64,000 bases of DNA. Origin: Chondrilla cf. caribensis. Its lineage: Eukaryota > Porifera > Demospongiae > Chondrillida > Chondrillidae. The stretch is from NCBI GenBank assembly GCA_964020155.1, contig OZ026563.1:3867440-3931439 (forward strand), written 5' to 3'. The notes beneath the pieces are model-generated. The model was not told the DNA's origin. It ran no database searches and saw only the letters and a list, made by a program, of their open reading frames with translations. Positions 12,077 through 31,428 of this stretch are shown here, piece by piece. The position numbers and the translations under genes are program-made. Within the stretch, counting starts at the first letter, position 1. Each line of letters begins with the position of its first letter.

Positions 12077-13209
12077 AGGATTAGTTGTGTTTTTGCTCTT
12101 AATACGCAAACTCAATATATTAATATACATTTATATATTATCAACAAGTTATATTTCCATGTGTATGCATCTCTTCTTATATGTGGGTTAGACAATGATA
12201 CAGTGAATTTAATAATAGGTATTCTGTGGTAAAGTGATGTACAGCCTGGAAAATGTGTGTTTATTGTTTTCTTCTTCTTTCCAGACAAACACACACGCAC
12301 ACGCACGCATGCACACGCGCAGGCACACACACACACACATGCACAATTTATGATGTAACTATAATATTGTAATTACAGTATATACAGTGAGGTCAATATA
12401 TTTGCAATTACCCCCAAATGCACTGTCCTACACCAGTATGCCTAGCTACGTGAACACACAACAGTGAATCTAGTAAGTAATGTAAATTATAGTAGATGTG
12501 TATATGTACACTTTACCCGTCATATATCTTATAAGCCCTTATAGATTTGTAGCAAAAGATATAATCTTTGATATATATGAACTTATAGTAGTATTACAAT
12601 CATAAAATATGCCATATATTATGAGCAAAGTGTACACATGTTAGCCCTAATAAAATTGTGGCATGTATATAATATTATTGTAGTTATGGGTAGTGACTAA
12701 TTATAACAGCTGCAAATGTGCTGTGCAGGAACATGTAACACACTGTACAGCTGTGAATATGTGTATGCTACCATGTGCACACATCCAATCAACACTACAG
12801 TGGGAACAGAGTTGGAAGCTAGTCTATCTGGCCATGCTGGCTATACTAATTAGGAACACAAATCTGTCCAGTCAGACCTCCTTGCAACTGTCGCTGCGTA
12901 CATGATACAGTACAAGGGCAATCTCTATAGCAACATGTATGCGTCTGGCAGGCACAGATGTATATACCCACATGCGTACACAGTAACTGAACTGCAGGTG
13001 ATTATACGAAACAAGCCGGCATGCAGTTAGAGGGTATCGGAAATTCGAACCAAGACTAGTCTAGCTAGCTAGACCGTTTTGATACGTTATGTTTGCGTTA
13101 CGAAGTTAATCTCGAGCCGATCAGAGAAGGAATCACCACATATGCATGTAGTCCATGTGTATGTGGGCGACGGTTTTGTAGGAGCTTTTACTATCGAGAC
13201 CATATTACA
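12077..13209. other. intergenic region between the two receptor paralogs
   Basis: 1.1 kb, AT-rich, with a short CA/CG tract near 12290-12345. No coding exon, RNA gene or element is recognised. The 5' leader of paralog B ends it. Confidence 0.55.
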
Positions 13210-16598
<3,389 letters not shown>

Positions 16599-18334
16599 TA
16601 GTTTGTTCTCCACATTAGCATGTGAGGGCTAAAGCCTTTATGTGTTCTGTGAATAATGATGCTGTAAATTTCAAATCGATTGTCAGTGCATAGTAATTCC
16701 TTGAATTCCTTGATTAATCAATTAATCACTGGAAGTAATTGAATTTTGCATAACGGGTAACCACTCCCATTTTGTTGGACTGCATAGTCATCCAATAGAC
16801 ATTATGCGGAGTCTTTAGAGTCCTTTTCACATTTCAGGTACTCTCAAAGTACAAAATTGAACACATGGAGTGAATGTTTTACTCGACTTTACATGTGGGG
16901 TGACTTCCTGTCCTACTTACTTAATTCCTGTGATTAATCAATTTGCTCGCACTATTATGATGATCGAATCTGAAATGAAAATCAATTGATTAATCAATTA
17001 ATTATCTCAGCATTAGTAAATAATATTGCACATTGATTTGTTCAGCTTATATTGCCAATGTGGTAGTCTACTATCAGGATTGTACTACAGTGGAACCTCT
17101 ACTAAAGGACTCTCCCAATAAAGGACACCATAGAAATTACCTCCCTACAAAGGACACTGTCTTAGGCCCCAAAAATGTACTTTCCTATAGTGTTAATACA
17201 TTTTTCACCTCTGAAGAGTGGACAACCTCTCTACTGTGGACAAATTAGCTGGTCCCAATGTGTCCTTTATAGAGAGGTTCCACTGTATAGGACCTATGTT
17301 ATGACCTGGTGTTGTCTTCCTAGATGAGTATGTTATTACCGAGAATGAACCTAGTGGTCAGATAGGATCACTTCATATATTAGCTACAGTCCAACTTGCA
17401 CCAAATCTGTATAACGCAGAGTATGACAATTTATTAACCAAGGAATTTACTTCATAAGTTAGATTGTATCTGTAATTCTGAATTTGTTATCACATCAGTC
17501 TAAGTACTAACATGTGATTGTCATGTGACACTCAGTAGTTATCATGATGTCACAGATGTGCTCTTGTGGCAACCAGCAGTAACTACTGTATGATTCAGCA
17601 ACATGACAATCACATGACAATCGCATGAAGTATATCAACTTAATTGTCCACTCTTTTCAATTGTTTATTTTGCTGTATATACTGTTCGTTTTGGATTAGG
17701 GTTGTGAGGACAGATACATGGTGAAAGCATGTACTAATTCAACATTTGTAATCCTGAACTGTAGCTATGATAGTAAGACTTGTATGAGTGTAGTTTCACC
17801 CCATTTCCAAGTATTTATTGCTTTTGTATTGTTCTTCAAAATTATTTGAAATAATTATACATCTATTAAATATAATGTGGCTATATGTATATATAATATA
17901 GTGGACATAGTTATGATTTTACATACGTATATGTACATATATTGTATAATTATATTATACACATGTATATGTGTATATATAATAATAATATCTTGCAAGG
18001 ACATCGATGGTATATAATATATATCTACCTAGTTATCTGGCAATATACGTACATATTTCTACTGGATGTAATATAATTTTTGATCTACTGCACCCATGTA
18101 TGCACCAATGAGATTTGTACAATATAATAGCTTCTATATAATACACACAGGTAACACTCATGTATTATTGTAATATAATACAGGTATACCTATATATAAT
18201 ATGTACAGTACATACACAATATATACCATAAGTACGTACATACTGTACATATAAGGTTTAGACCTCTGTATAAAATGTATATACACATGTACAATGATGC
18301 ATACATGTACACACACACACATGCAGCACATGCA
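16599..18334. other. intergenic region, receptor B to WDR47-like gene
   Basis: 1.7 kb between two convergent genes. Contains a 202-bp TIR element (17086-17287) and long AT-rich stretches with TATA/GTAC steps. No exon recognised. Confidence 0.6.
17086..17287. mobile_element. MITE, Tc1/mariner-type ends (copy 1)
   Basis: 202 bp bounded by TACAGTGGAACCTCT and its inverted complement AGAGGTTCCACTGTA, with internal AAAGGACAC blocks. A second copy of identical length lies in reverse orientation at 37306-37507. Ends starting CAGTG next to TA fit Tc1/mariner (pogo-like) elements. No transposase. Confidence 0.85.
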
Positions 18335-21300
18335 TCAGAAGATCACCTTCCAGAAACATGCGCTCTTGTCAACACTACAACTACAACAAGAGAGTCCACT
18401 TGGATGCCAGCGAGCTTGGATGACTTTATCCTTGTGAGTGGCTACAGTCTCGGAGGTGAGGTTGCTTGTATCCACCATGTGCAGTGTTCTGTCATACGAC
18501 CCCGTCAATAGGAACCGTCCATCGGGTGAAAAACGCACACTACGACATTCGTCACTGTGGAGACGACAGGTGTTAAGAGGAGAGGTGGGACCAATCATCC
18601 TCCTATCGTAGAGAGATACAGACCCATCCAAACAGCCCACAGCTAGACTGTCACCTTGTACTGCTAGTGATCCAGCTGGGGAGTGTAGAGGAATACTGTT
18701 TACTGGATCACGTGTGGCTGTGTCCCACACATTGACCAGCCCTTCCTGCCCTGAGGACAATATCGTGCTGGGAGTATACAATGAGAGGGAGAGGATCTGA
18801 GAGGTGTGACCTTTGAACTCGGTAACTGCCATCCCATTGCTACAATCAGTGACCTTTACAAGGGAGTCAGCACTTCCGGCAGAAGTTAGGAGGTTGTTGT
18901 TGAGGAATAGTAGGTCTCTCACAGTACAGCTGTGGATGTGTAGATCGGTGGGTGTGCTCAAGGCCACTCCTTCCTCTCTGTCGACACGGAGTAAACGAAT
19001 CATCTGATCGTTTGAGCCAGAAGCAAGCAGAGCGTTACTGTTCCAGGACAGGCAATAAATGGAACCGTGGTGGTAGCTGGAGTGGTTGTACAGAACTGGA
19101 ATGTCTATAGAACTGTAGGAAACAAAGTATGATGTAATGGAAATGGCAATACACATGTACACATATGTATTTACAAATGTAAGTACATACATACGTATTA
19201 TATATGAACACAATCTCTCACATGTGAATACAAAAGGATAAACACCACATACACGTGCACACACATATATACGTACGTACACTCAGTCTAGCAGCTTGGT
19301 ACATACTGTATTTACATACATACCGTGTGGATGGTAACCCACATACATACAGTACATACATCCTTAATACTATACACATATACACATGTACTTAACATGT
19401 ACCTTTGATGTGGCTGCCTTGATGAGATAGCCTTTGCTGAACAAATCCTCAAACACTTTGAGTTAGCTCCTATGGCCACCAGATGTCCGTTGGGGTCGAA
19501 GGCCACAGAACGGACCACTTGTTTATCCTTCACACATCCGATGAAATCGAGGCGGGGGACGGGCACTGGGTCACTGTCCTCAGCACTCTCTGGCTCCAGT
19601 TTAACATCAGCACACTGCACACACAAATGAACAGGGATGGAGATACATAGACATCACATAAAAACACAATACATATACGTAGGTACGAAAGTGACTATGT
19701 ATAATACGTATGTACATTTTGCACACACATAATATGGACATGTGAAACATAATGTATACATATGTATGTACGTAAGTACATATCTTTCACTTCACACATA
19801 AATAGGAGTTGTTTGCACCACGTCGAGACTAAACCCTCTGCTCCCTCAATCCCATATGCACTCATCTGACTTCACCAAGACTTACGCTGTCTTGCATCAA
19901 GTTCAGTGTTGGCTGTTCCTGCTGGTGTTGGGTGCGGAACTCGGCTAGTAGGGGGCTCAAACCTCTTCTGATCTGAACTGCCTCACGATGGGGTGTGTCG
20001 CTAAGTCCGTGAGTTCCCACAACATAAGGCACAGGGGACGTAGGTGGCAGTCCGTGGTGGCCGGTCGTACATGAACGGGGTGGTTTTGGGGTAGAAGAAT
20101 CGATGGCTACATCTGGTACCATTTCGGGGATATCAGGTGTGTTAAAACCATCTGGTAGACTGGAGGTTGAGCGAATGATAGTCTTCTGCCTCAGCCCGGG
20201 TTCCAATGGAGGTCTCGAGGACGGTGGAGTGGTATCATTGGGGTGATCTGTTGTAGCTCGGTTGTTCAGTTCTTGATGGCTGATGGGTTCTGACACTGGG
20301 AGCGGTGAGCTGGTAGCTGAACGGTCCACATCACTGCAACCACCTCCTTTGTCTTCACCGTCCATGAGCTGGGTGGATGAGTCAGATTCCGATGGTGTCC
20401 CTGATGTAGTGGGTGTGTCATCACGAGACACTCCCTCAGACATTCTCTCTCCATTCTGTAATATTGCCTGATAGTCATCACATGTTAATGTCTGTCCAGA
20501 TTGAACCGGAGAGGAAGGATGGGAATGTGTCCCTCTGTTAGGATCAGGCTCAATATCAGGTTTGCTGACAATGACCTGATGCATCTCTTGTGCTCCTGAT
20601 GTACCGACATTCTGTGGTCTAGCAATGGTTGAGGTTCCCCCGCCCCTCTCCACAACTGTTGTTACGTTGGGAGCCGGATGAACTGGGCTTATTTCAATTT
20701 CTGATATTTTCAGATCGTCCTCCACGACCGGGTGGTGAGGGCTGTTGAGACCAACAGAATAGGCTTTCGTTGACTGCGAAACAGTTGTTGTTAGGAACTT
20801 CCCTTGTACCGCTTCAACTTGAGGCGAAGGATTATCTACTGAAGGAGTGGTGGTCGCTTCATGTCCATGGTCAATATTGCTGGCATGAGATATTCTACCA
20901 CTCGGAGGCACATTGGCGAATCGGGGAGCCTGTGAAGTCAACAATCCAGCTGCATTCGCGCCAGCATCACCCAATGTGCTTCTTGGTTGACTCCTCCCCT
21001 CAACAGACACCTTCACTGGAAAAGACACCAATTCTTGACAACTGCTTTTGATCAGTTTAGAAGAAATACATCGCTGCAAGTCAACATACCCATCAGCGAT
21101 ATCACACGCCAGCTCCCGCTTCACGGTGGTCTCGCACTGTTCGTACATCTGCCCCTTCGAAGCAAGAACGACAAGGCGATTCTTGGAGAGACAGCTGTCG
21201 TTGGATGACGGGAAGAAGGCGTCGACCTGGTCGGCGTATATCACCGAAGCCACTTGTCGTCCGATGTAGTGAAACAGTTTGGTTCTGGCATCATTCTTGT

Positions 21301-21823
21301 CCCAGGTAACGAAATCTGGATGGTGATGTAGGGATGGCAGTGAAGCGAGATGTTGTAGGAATTCGTATTCGGAGGGACTGGGGCAGAGTTGCTGAAGGTG
21401 CTTCAGTTGGTTCTCCACTGAGGACGGGTCGACCTGAGTCGAAGGCGTCCCGCAATTTTCCTGGAAGCAGAGAGCTTCTAGGAATTGCTGCCTCTTCACA
21501 GAAAACACCAATTCTTCGACCCTTCCAGCCTTGGAAAGAATTTGTAGATAGTCAATTAAAGTTTTCCAATCCCCATCATTAATAAAGACTCGTATGAGAG
21601 ATATTTCAGAAGGGTACTCAAACGGAGGGAGGTTTGCCTCCTTTTCGAGGCAAGATACAGTATCAGACAACTCCAGACATTCTAGGAATGACTTGACTGT
21701 GACCAAAAGCTTGTCTACGTCCAGGTGTACCTTAGTTCGAGACATAGGTGCTTTGCGATCATTGGAGAACGCCATTTTGCTGTTTCCAAGGAAATCTTGC
21801 GCAATCACATAAGGTAAACTCAA
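18335..21823 (-). CDS. WDR47: WDR47-like LisH/CTLH/WD40 protein
   Basis: Three exons, 975 aa: 21823-19886, 19614-19403, 19112-18335. The N-terminal ~140 residues have a LisH-like helix pair (LLVTVKSFLECLELSDTVSC) and a CTLH segment (INDGDWKTLIDYLQIL, then KRQQFLEALC), the arrangement of WDR47/nemitin. Residues ~230-640 are a Ser/Thr/Pro-rich, low-complexity linker. The C-terminal ~320 residues hold seven WD repeats, the last being HKDKVIQARWHPSGLS...SACFWKV. WDR47 binds microtubules and CAMSAP proteins and acts in neurons and motile cilia; in an animal without neurons a ciliary role would be expected. An in-frame Met 16 codons downstream (MAFSNDRK) is an alternative start. The start lies 109 bp from the clathrin light chain stop codon. 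Confidence 0.85.
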
Positions 21824-21931
21824 TATTTTTTTATTAAAGTTGCAACATAATAATACAGTATGTTCATCTAATTCTTATTAAACTGCATAATAATAAGGTA
21901 AATTAACTTTCTAGTTCTACCAGTTTCCCAT

Positions 21932-24746
<2,815 letters not shown>

Positions 24747-24882
24747 ATAATACAAGCAAATAAAATACTTCTCTTCTCTCGGAGTCCCGAGGCAAGTAGG
24801 CGATGTCCAGTGGGCGTGTGCAGTGCAATGAGGGGATTCCTGTAATTATCATTCTCGCGTTTCTTTACCCGTGGAGAAGAAA
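24747..24882. promoter_or_regulatory. bidirectional promoter, clathrin light chain / RPS18
   Basis: Only 136 bp separate the two divergent start codons, so both promoters must lie here. On the RPS18 side TTCTTTACCC at 24861-24870 is a pyrimidine tract of the kind found at 5'TOP transcription starts of ribosomal protein genes. No TATA box is evident. Confidence 0.6.
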
Positions 24883-26510
24883 ATGGTGGGTTCACGTGTT
24901 CTTTCTATCGTCTTTAATCTTGCCAACGGTTAAACTCTTTAGTATTTTACTATATCGATCATTTTCATCATGTAGAGTTTAATAATACCAGAGAACTTTA
25001 CTCACATTCTTCGTGTTTTGAACACGAACATAGACGGCAAACAAAAGTGTATGTTTGGGATGACTGCAATTAAGGTAATATTTTCCTGTTGGTCACCTCT
25101 GGATGAATTTGTGTCGTTAAAATACGTACTCGTTCTGCAGGGCATTGGTAGGAGATTTTCCAATCTGGTTCTAAAGAAAGCAGACATCGACATGAACAAG
25201 AGGGCTGGTGAAATGACGGAGGAAGAAGTTGAACGCGTAATCACCATCATGCAGAACCCCAGGCAGTATAAAATTCCCGACTGGTTTCTGAACAGACAAA
25301 AGGACATCAAGGATGGTAAATACAGTCAGGTTAGTACTTGAAGATGCTTGCAACTGAGAAACAAGGAAAACTGTACAATGTTCTGTAACGAATTATGGCA
25401 CATTGATGTGAATCCACTGTACATACATACGTACATATGTAGTGTGTATGCATGCATAATGATTTGCTTCCACTATTTCTCTACACATGGATATAGTGTT
25501 AGTCAAATTCATATAAACATATAGGTCCACCTGTGTACATGTGTATGTACGTATACTATGTGTATACATGTGTATACAACCCTGCGTATGTGGAGTGTGT
25601 TAATGCTATGTTCATGCTATGCATTTTAATGAGGTTGTTTAACACTGATGTATCGGGAGCCCATTGCTTTGCAACTATGTGTGTGGTACATACGTACGTA
25701 TGTACATTACAGTTGTCTGTTTTCTGTTGTAGATTTTATCCAACCAGCTCGAACACAAGCTGAGGGAAGATTTAGAAAGACTGAAAAAGATTAGAGCTCA
25801 CAGAGGGATCCGTCATTATTGGGGGTAAGTCGACTGATCGTATAGGCCCTCCTAAGAGTGTGTGCTAGGGTGTGCTCCTTGTTGACAGTCATCACTGGTG
25901 AATGTCGTTCTCAAGTTAATACTGCATGTGTCATGTTGAATAGTAGCAACTGCTGGAAATTAAGCCTGGATAACATGATGCATAGAGGACTGACACAGTC
26001 AGACTGCAAGCATCACTATCAATTCCTTGTGTACTGTATATACGTACATATGTATGTTTATGGACAAGTACGAATGCTGTATACGGTGGGCCCTGCTCAA
26101 TACTATATCAATGATAAGAACATTATTTCACAATCCCAAGAATTCTTACACCATGGTACTTTAAATACCGGAAACATTTGAATTAGGACCACCTCACTAT
26201 CGAGACCACTTTAGCAGGCCACATATGTATGTGGTTTCAATTGTTGGGTTGTACTGCAGTTGAAGGTAATGGTGAGGTCACATCTGATTGCAATCTTAAT
26301 TTTCTGGTTGAAATGAACTACGAGTTTGGGCAACCTTCTGCAAAGGAGACAAAGCCATATTGAATGATGATGATGATGATGATGATGATCACTCTGTGGT
26401 TAGTTGAGTTCATCTTTGCATGTCTTTTGTTCAGCGTACGTGTGCGTGGTCAGCACACGAAGACAACCGGAAGAAAAGGACGTACTGTGGGTGTGTCCAA
26501 GAAGAAGTAA
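24883..26510 (+). CDS. RPS18: 40S ribosomal protein S18 (uS13)
   Basis: Five exons, 152 aa, the usual family length: 24883-24885, 24976-25074, 25141-25329, 25733-25824, 26435-26510. Recognised by SLIIPE at the N-terminus, [22 protein letters not shown], the strongly conserved [42 protein letters not shown] and the basic C-terminus [10 protein letters not shown] component of the small-subunit head, contacting tRNA and the intersubunit bridge. The first coding exon is only the ATG followed by a GTGGGT donor. This is assigned because the next exon opens directly with the second residue and the total length then equals the family's; the ATG-only exon is the least certain part. Confidence 0.95.
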
Positions 26511-26900
26511 CTTAGCAAACATGAGTCTCCTGGACTACTTTTTGTTACCATGTGAAAATTTGTCTTCGAATTGATATGCAATAATTCACTGTGATTTCTG
26601 GCTTGCTACGTATATATAACGTTACCACGACGTGATTGAGCATTTAATTATGTACTTTATAGGACTACACTGTGTCCTTTTGGGTGTCATTGCTGACTGT
26701 CCAGTAAGAAAAGTTGTACTGCATTCCTCTAACCTGTGGCCAAAACTTGAAAGGAAATTAATAGTCTCGCTTAGCCAGAATAACGGCGATTATTTAAAAA
26801 CAAGCCTCAGTGAGGGCCTGGCTAAGCGAGACTAGCGTTTCAATTAAACGCCTGCTCGATCGTCGGAAAATCCCTACCATAGCGTGCATGATATTGGAAA
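26511..26900. other. intergenic region RPS18-NELFB with hairpin element
   Basis: 390 bp. It holds the RPS18 3' flank and, just before the NELF-B start, a 74-bp inverted repeat at 26762-26835. Nothing else recognised. Confidence 0.6.
26762..26835. repeat. 74-bp hairpin element
   Basis: TAGTCTCGCTTAGCCAG and CTGGCTAAGCGAGACTA are exact inverted complements around a 40-bp core. It ends 65 bp before the NELF-B start codon. A related half, CTAAGCGAGATTAG, is at about 6646. Confidence 0.85.
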
Positions 26901-27961
26901 ATGGCCGACCTCGATGAAACTATTCGGGAGACTTTCTCGGAATACAGTGCGGACGTAGCTCTAGAAACAGTACAGTCTAATCACAAGATCAAAGTGCCTT
27001 CGTTGAATTCCGCTCTGCCGCTGCTCGATCTGCATGGGATGAAACGCTGCGACTTCCACGCTAGTCTTCTCTCAGTACTGAGCTTGAAACTCCAGGAAAG
27101 ACTCTCGCATGTTGACAACAAGACCAAAGAAAAACTTCTCGACAGCTGCTTCTCTTTTATAGAACGGGAAGATGTCCTTGTCATCATTATGAAGATTTTC
27201 AAGAGCATGTCAACTATTCCTGACAAATACCTCTCTTATTTATCCTCGAAATCCGAAGACGAGCAACTGTATAACGCTTGCCCCATTGAAGTGAAACGAA
27301 AACTGTGGGAATACGACAGCAGGCTATTTGGAGAGACGGTGAGTCCGCTTTTGGATCAGTACCTGGCCGACAAGGAAGAAGTATTGTACAGCAATTCGGC
27401 GCCTAGTAGCAGCACCTCAAAGGTTCACAAGGGATTGCTTGTTCCTCTTCCCTTCTTCTTCATACCGTCCAAACAGAGAAGAGACAGTCCGGTTGTTCAG
27501 AACCTTGCTAACATGGTGGGTTCATCAGTTCACCTGTTCCACACTCTGGTGCAGTTCCTGAGAACGTTGTACCTCAGAACTCACGTGAGTCACTACTGCA
27601 CTCTGCGCGCCGACCTCACCATGGCCCTGCATGACGGGAAGGTGACGGACGTACTGGAGAGTGACCCTTGTTACAAGTTCACTTGGTGCCTGGATGCGTG
27701 CATCAACATGAAAGGTATTGACTCCAAAAAGCTGAGAGAACTGCTGTCCATACTTGACTCATATGGAGATGGTGGTAACGAGATATTAGGGTATGTGTGG
27801 GACTTCCGTTGTGTGCATATTTGTGTGTGGCGAAGTCTCCCTTCCGTGGTGTTGTAGCCTATAACATAACATTTGTTTACATGTGCACAACAGACCCGGT
27901 ATATCTGTATGCATGTATGCTAGTGTGCATGTGTATGTGTATACATGTAAGTGTGTGTGTG

Positions 27962-28014
<53 letters not shown>

Positions 28015-31000
28015 CATGTAAGTGTGCGTGTGTATACTTGCAAGCACATGTGTGTATGTGTGTGTTTGTGTGTGCATGAATGTGTGTGTGTTTGTGTGTG
28101 CATGAATGTGTGTGTGTTTGTGTGTGCATGAATGTGTGTGTGTTTGTGTGTGCATGAATGTGTGTGTGTTTGTGTGTGCATGTATTTGTGTGTGCATGCT
28201 TGCAACTATCTATTTGTATACTCAGTGTACCCATTGTTCCCATAAACTGGATTGTATATGTTTGGAGTGGTTTAGCATGCCATTTGTAACAAAATCCTAA
28301 ATATCCAGCATATGCTGCATACACTATATTACTATGTCCACAGATGACATCGTTGTTTGGGAAATGTACAGTATACTGTCCTAAACAAGACTAACTTAAT
28401 GTTGGGACCTTTGTATGTTTATAATTAGAGGATCTCTTGAATGACTGTTTTGATTGAACACTCGTGAACTCTGTACCTTGTTTATTATTCAGTGATCATG
28501 CCATCTGTGATAAGAGTGCCTGTATTTTACAAGGATGATTCAGTCATTTTGCTGTTATTTGAGATACACTGTATTGAGTTACATACTAAAGTTTGATACA
28601 CATAAAATACACTTAATGCACTCATAATATTTCCTGTTTCTGTCACTCACTGTTCATGTATGTTGTTCGTGTAGAGATATTGCAATGGTTGTCAGAGACC
28701 CCTATGCCATACACTGTATTGCACTCAGTATTGTTAAATGCGTACAAGGCCTGGTGGAGAAGGAGAAGCTACCAAGGGTGAGGACTGCACCCACTTGCTG
28801 TGCATGTAGGTAGTCACCACTGGTAGTCACTGCTGGTAGTCACTGCTGGTAGTCACCGCTGGTAGTCACTGCTGGTAGACATAACACCACATTTGTATAG
28901 ATATCAACTTGGCAGGACTATTTGAATTACGAAAAGCATGCCTTACACCTCTCACAATCACACTAACTTGTGTAGTTTATTGGATAGTTCTGTGTGCTGT
29001 AGTAAGGTTGATGTTGTGAAAGTGCTGTCCTGTCATAATGGTGCTATATTGTGGTTATGTTAGTACTGTACTGTTGTTGTATCAATGGTGTTGTACTCGA
29101 TTGAACCCAGGATAGTCCTGAGGTGGTGTCCTTGTTGAGATTGCTTGATCTCGGACTGAAATCATGGGATATTCTGGACCAGCAAGACTACATAGAAGAC
29201 AAATTAGTAAGTTGACTAATGCTAACAAGTAATTTTTGCAGTAAATTTCTCCAAAAGCCAACCATTTGCAGTGTTAACTTCTTAAATTTGGAACTAACGC
29301 ATTGACAGATGTGCCATTCATGTCAGTGAAATTTTGTTGTTCTAATTTCAAAATGTAACGAAATTGTAAAATATGCAACAATAATACCTCATCGTAGTAG
29401 TTCCAAGTGTGTGAAATTAATTAATGCTTGATCATTGTTGTATGTGAGCGAAATTTTGGGAAAGTGTATGTTCTAAGGATGACAGGTAGGATTTGGAGAA
29501 GTGGTTCAAACTTAATAAGCGGAAATGTGCTGGTATGGTGGAGAGAGATGTTGCCTTTGGGTTTCTTCAAGACCGTGGGCTTTGAACTTCAGGCACTACT
29601 AATTTGGAAGGCCTTTTCATACCATCCTGACAAACTCCCCCACCAAAAGTCTACATAAAGTATGTCTTGATGTACACGATTCTTTATCCCTCAACGTTCA
29701 TGTAGCACAACGTATGTGCAGTACTTGCATGCATGCTTTCCATCCTGCTTTACTCACTCAGGATGTGTCCCTGGCTGTCAAATTCCTCCCTGAACTGATG
29801 TCCTTCATGATGGATGGCGCGATGCAGCAGGTCCTGCAGAAACTCAAGGAACCCCCGTCATCTTCTTTGACCACATCACTAAAGACCTACATCTCAAAGC
29901 AGCCGGCTATGTTAATTCTCTGCAGCTATACGTGTTTGCTGGCAGAGCAGAAGGACTTTTCAGAACTACTTCAACTTCTCCCCATGATTGCCTCTGTTTT
30001 CTCTTCACAGGATGTCCAGTTACCTGACGGTTTCATACACCACATCGGGTTACTGTTGTGTACGGCTGTTGATTTGCTGCAGGAGTCTCAAATCAGGACA
30101 ATTCTGAAAGAGTTCTACCTTCCCTGTTGCTGCTCAGATGAAGGCCTACTCTACATGTGTCGCTACTTGTGGTTAGTTGCAGAGAAGGTGGACAAAGATC
30201 TTTTGGATGAAGTTCTCAGACAATTGGAGATAGAGAGTCAGGTAACGCAGACCTTACGAAATGTTACATGATGTATACTAGTGAAGAATGGTTTGGTTAA
30301 ATCCTAGCCAGCACAGAATTTATGAAATGGTCTGTTACAAGTTTAATAGTAAGTTTGGTAAAATCACTTGTGGTACTGGTCAACATGTTATAGATTATGA
30401 CATTGATAAGTGCATGGGATGCAGGAAACTAGTGGGAAATCCTGGTCTTGTGACCATGCAGTTCATAATTCTATTGTGTATGTATGCATATAAAATATAC
30501 ATACACAATAGAATTATGAACTCTATGGTCACAAGATCAGGATTCCCCACTAGTTTCCTGCATCCCATGCACTTATCAATGTGATAAGGAAGGAAGACAA
30601 TCTATAACATTTTGTCCAGTACCACAAGTAATTCTTACCAATCTTACTAACTTGCACAAGGGCTTCTTCATGAAGGACACACTGGGACCTTGTTGCATCA
30701 TTGCAGAGGTCACTCATTATGCTGCGACCTTACCCAGGGACACATGGTGTCCTTTGTTAAAGAGGTTTCCTCAATTCAGAGATTTGTGATAAACAGCTTC
30801 TACAGTATACGTATACAAGCAAAAACAAATATATTATTATATGTGTATGTATCATGGACAAAGAAACCTCACATTTGATACCTCCTATGGAACCAGTCAA
30901 AGTAGACTACAGTAGTTAGGTGCAATCTCTGATTTGATATCATGTTTGGAGCAATACTATACATGTAGTATGTGAAGTGTCCTTGAACTGTGGATAAGTG

Positions 31001-31428
31001 TCCTATCCCTGAGGAGTCTCCTCACTAAGGTGGGGTCTTGAAATGGAGTTCCACTTTGCATGCATACAGGTATACACTGTGGTTTTATCATATATACATA
31101 CTATACCTATGTGTACTCTAATTACAAAGTACATATGTACAGTTATCACATTGAGAAGACTGTGTTGTATTGCATTTGGATGGGTATGGCTATACAGTCT
31201 GTTGGGACAATTTGTATGATTAGCACCTGTTGAAATTAAACTCACAGTTCTCCTTTCATTCCATAGAATGTGCATGCACTATACCATAATTTAGATGAAT
31301 AGATACTACATCCAGTCTTTATCATCCAGCTCTAGCGCTATTACATTTTCTTCTTCCACATTTAGAGAACTGCCCTACTTCAAGAAAATTATCAAGCCTT
31401 ACTTAACCATATACACCAACACCAGTAG
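26901..31428 (+). CDS. NELFB: negative elongation factor B (COBRA1)
   Basis: Five exons, 543 aa: 26901-27790, 28675-28777, 29111-29206, 29762-30241, 31366-31428. Diagnostic stretches include LPLLDLHGMKRCDFH, IEVKRKLWEYDSRLFG, VSPLLDQYLADKE, VVQNLANMVGSSV, QFLRTLYLRTHVSHYCTLRA, DPCYKFTWCLDACI and, after the first intron, DIAMVVRDPYAI. These match the HEAT-like helical repeats of NELF-B throughout. It is part of the NELF complex that holds RNA polymerase II paused near promoters. The first exon encodes more than half of the protein. The final 20-codon exon ends QHQ-stop and was placed by phase and position; the family's C-terminus is variable. It converges with the DDAH gene, stops 120 bp apart. 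Confidence 0.94.
27957..28195 (+). repeat. (TG)n run and 28-bp tandem repeat
   Basis: A TG microsatellite (27957-28010) followed by about five units of TGTGTGCATGAATGTGTGTG-type repeat (28066-28180) in the first NELF-B intron. Confidence 0.93.
28801..28880 (+). repeat. 13-bp tandem repeat
   Basis: About six units of CTGGTAGTCACTG in the second NELF-B intron. Confidence 0.85.
30393..30612. mobile_element. large foldback element in NELFB intron
   Basis: Near-perfect inverted repeat with arms of roughly 100 bp around a short centre near 30490. The left arm runs from ATAGATTATGACATTGATAA through ATTCTATTGTGTATGTA and the right arm from TACATACACAATAGAAT to TTATCAATGTGATAAGG. It has no ORF, so it is a foldback/MITE-type element inserted in the last intron. 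Confidence 0.85.

Noticed and set aside
19403..19626. Separate small gene starting MCVQCADVK
   Set aside because: This is the middle exon of the WDR47-like gene; phases match the exons on both sides and it holds the first WD repeat.
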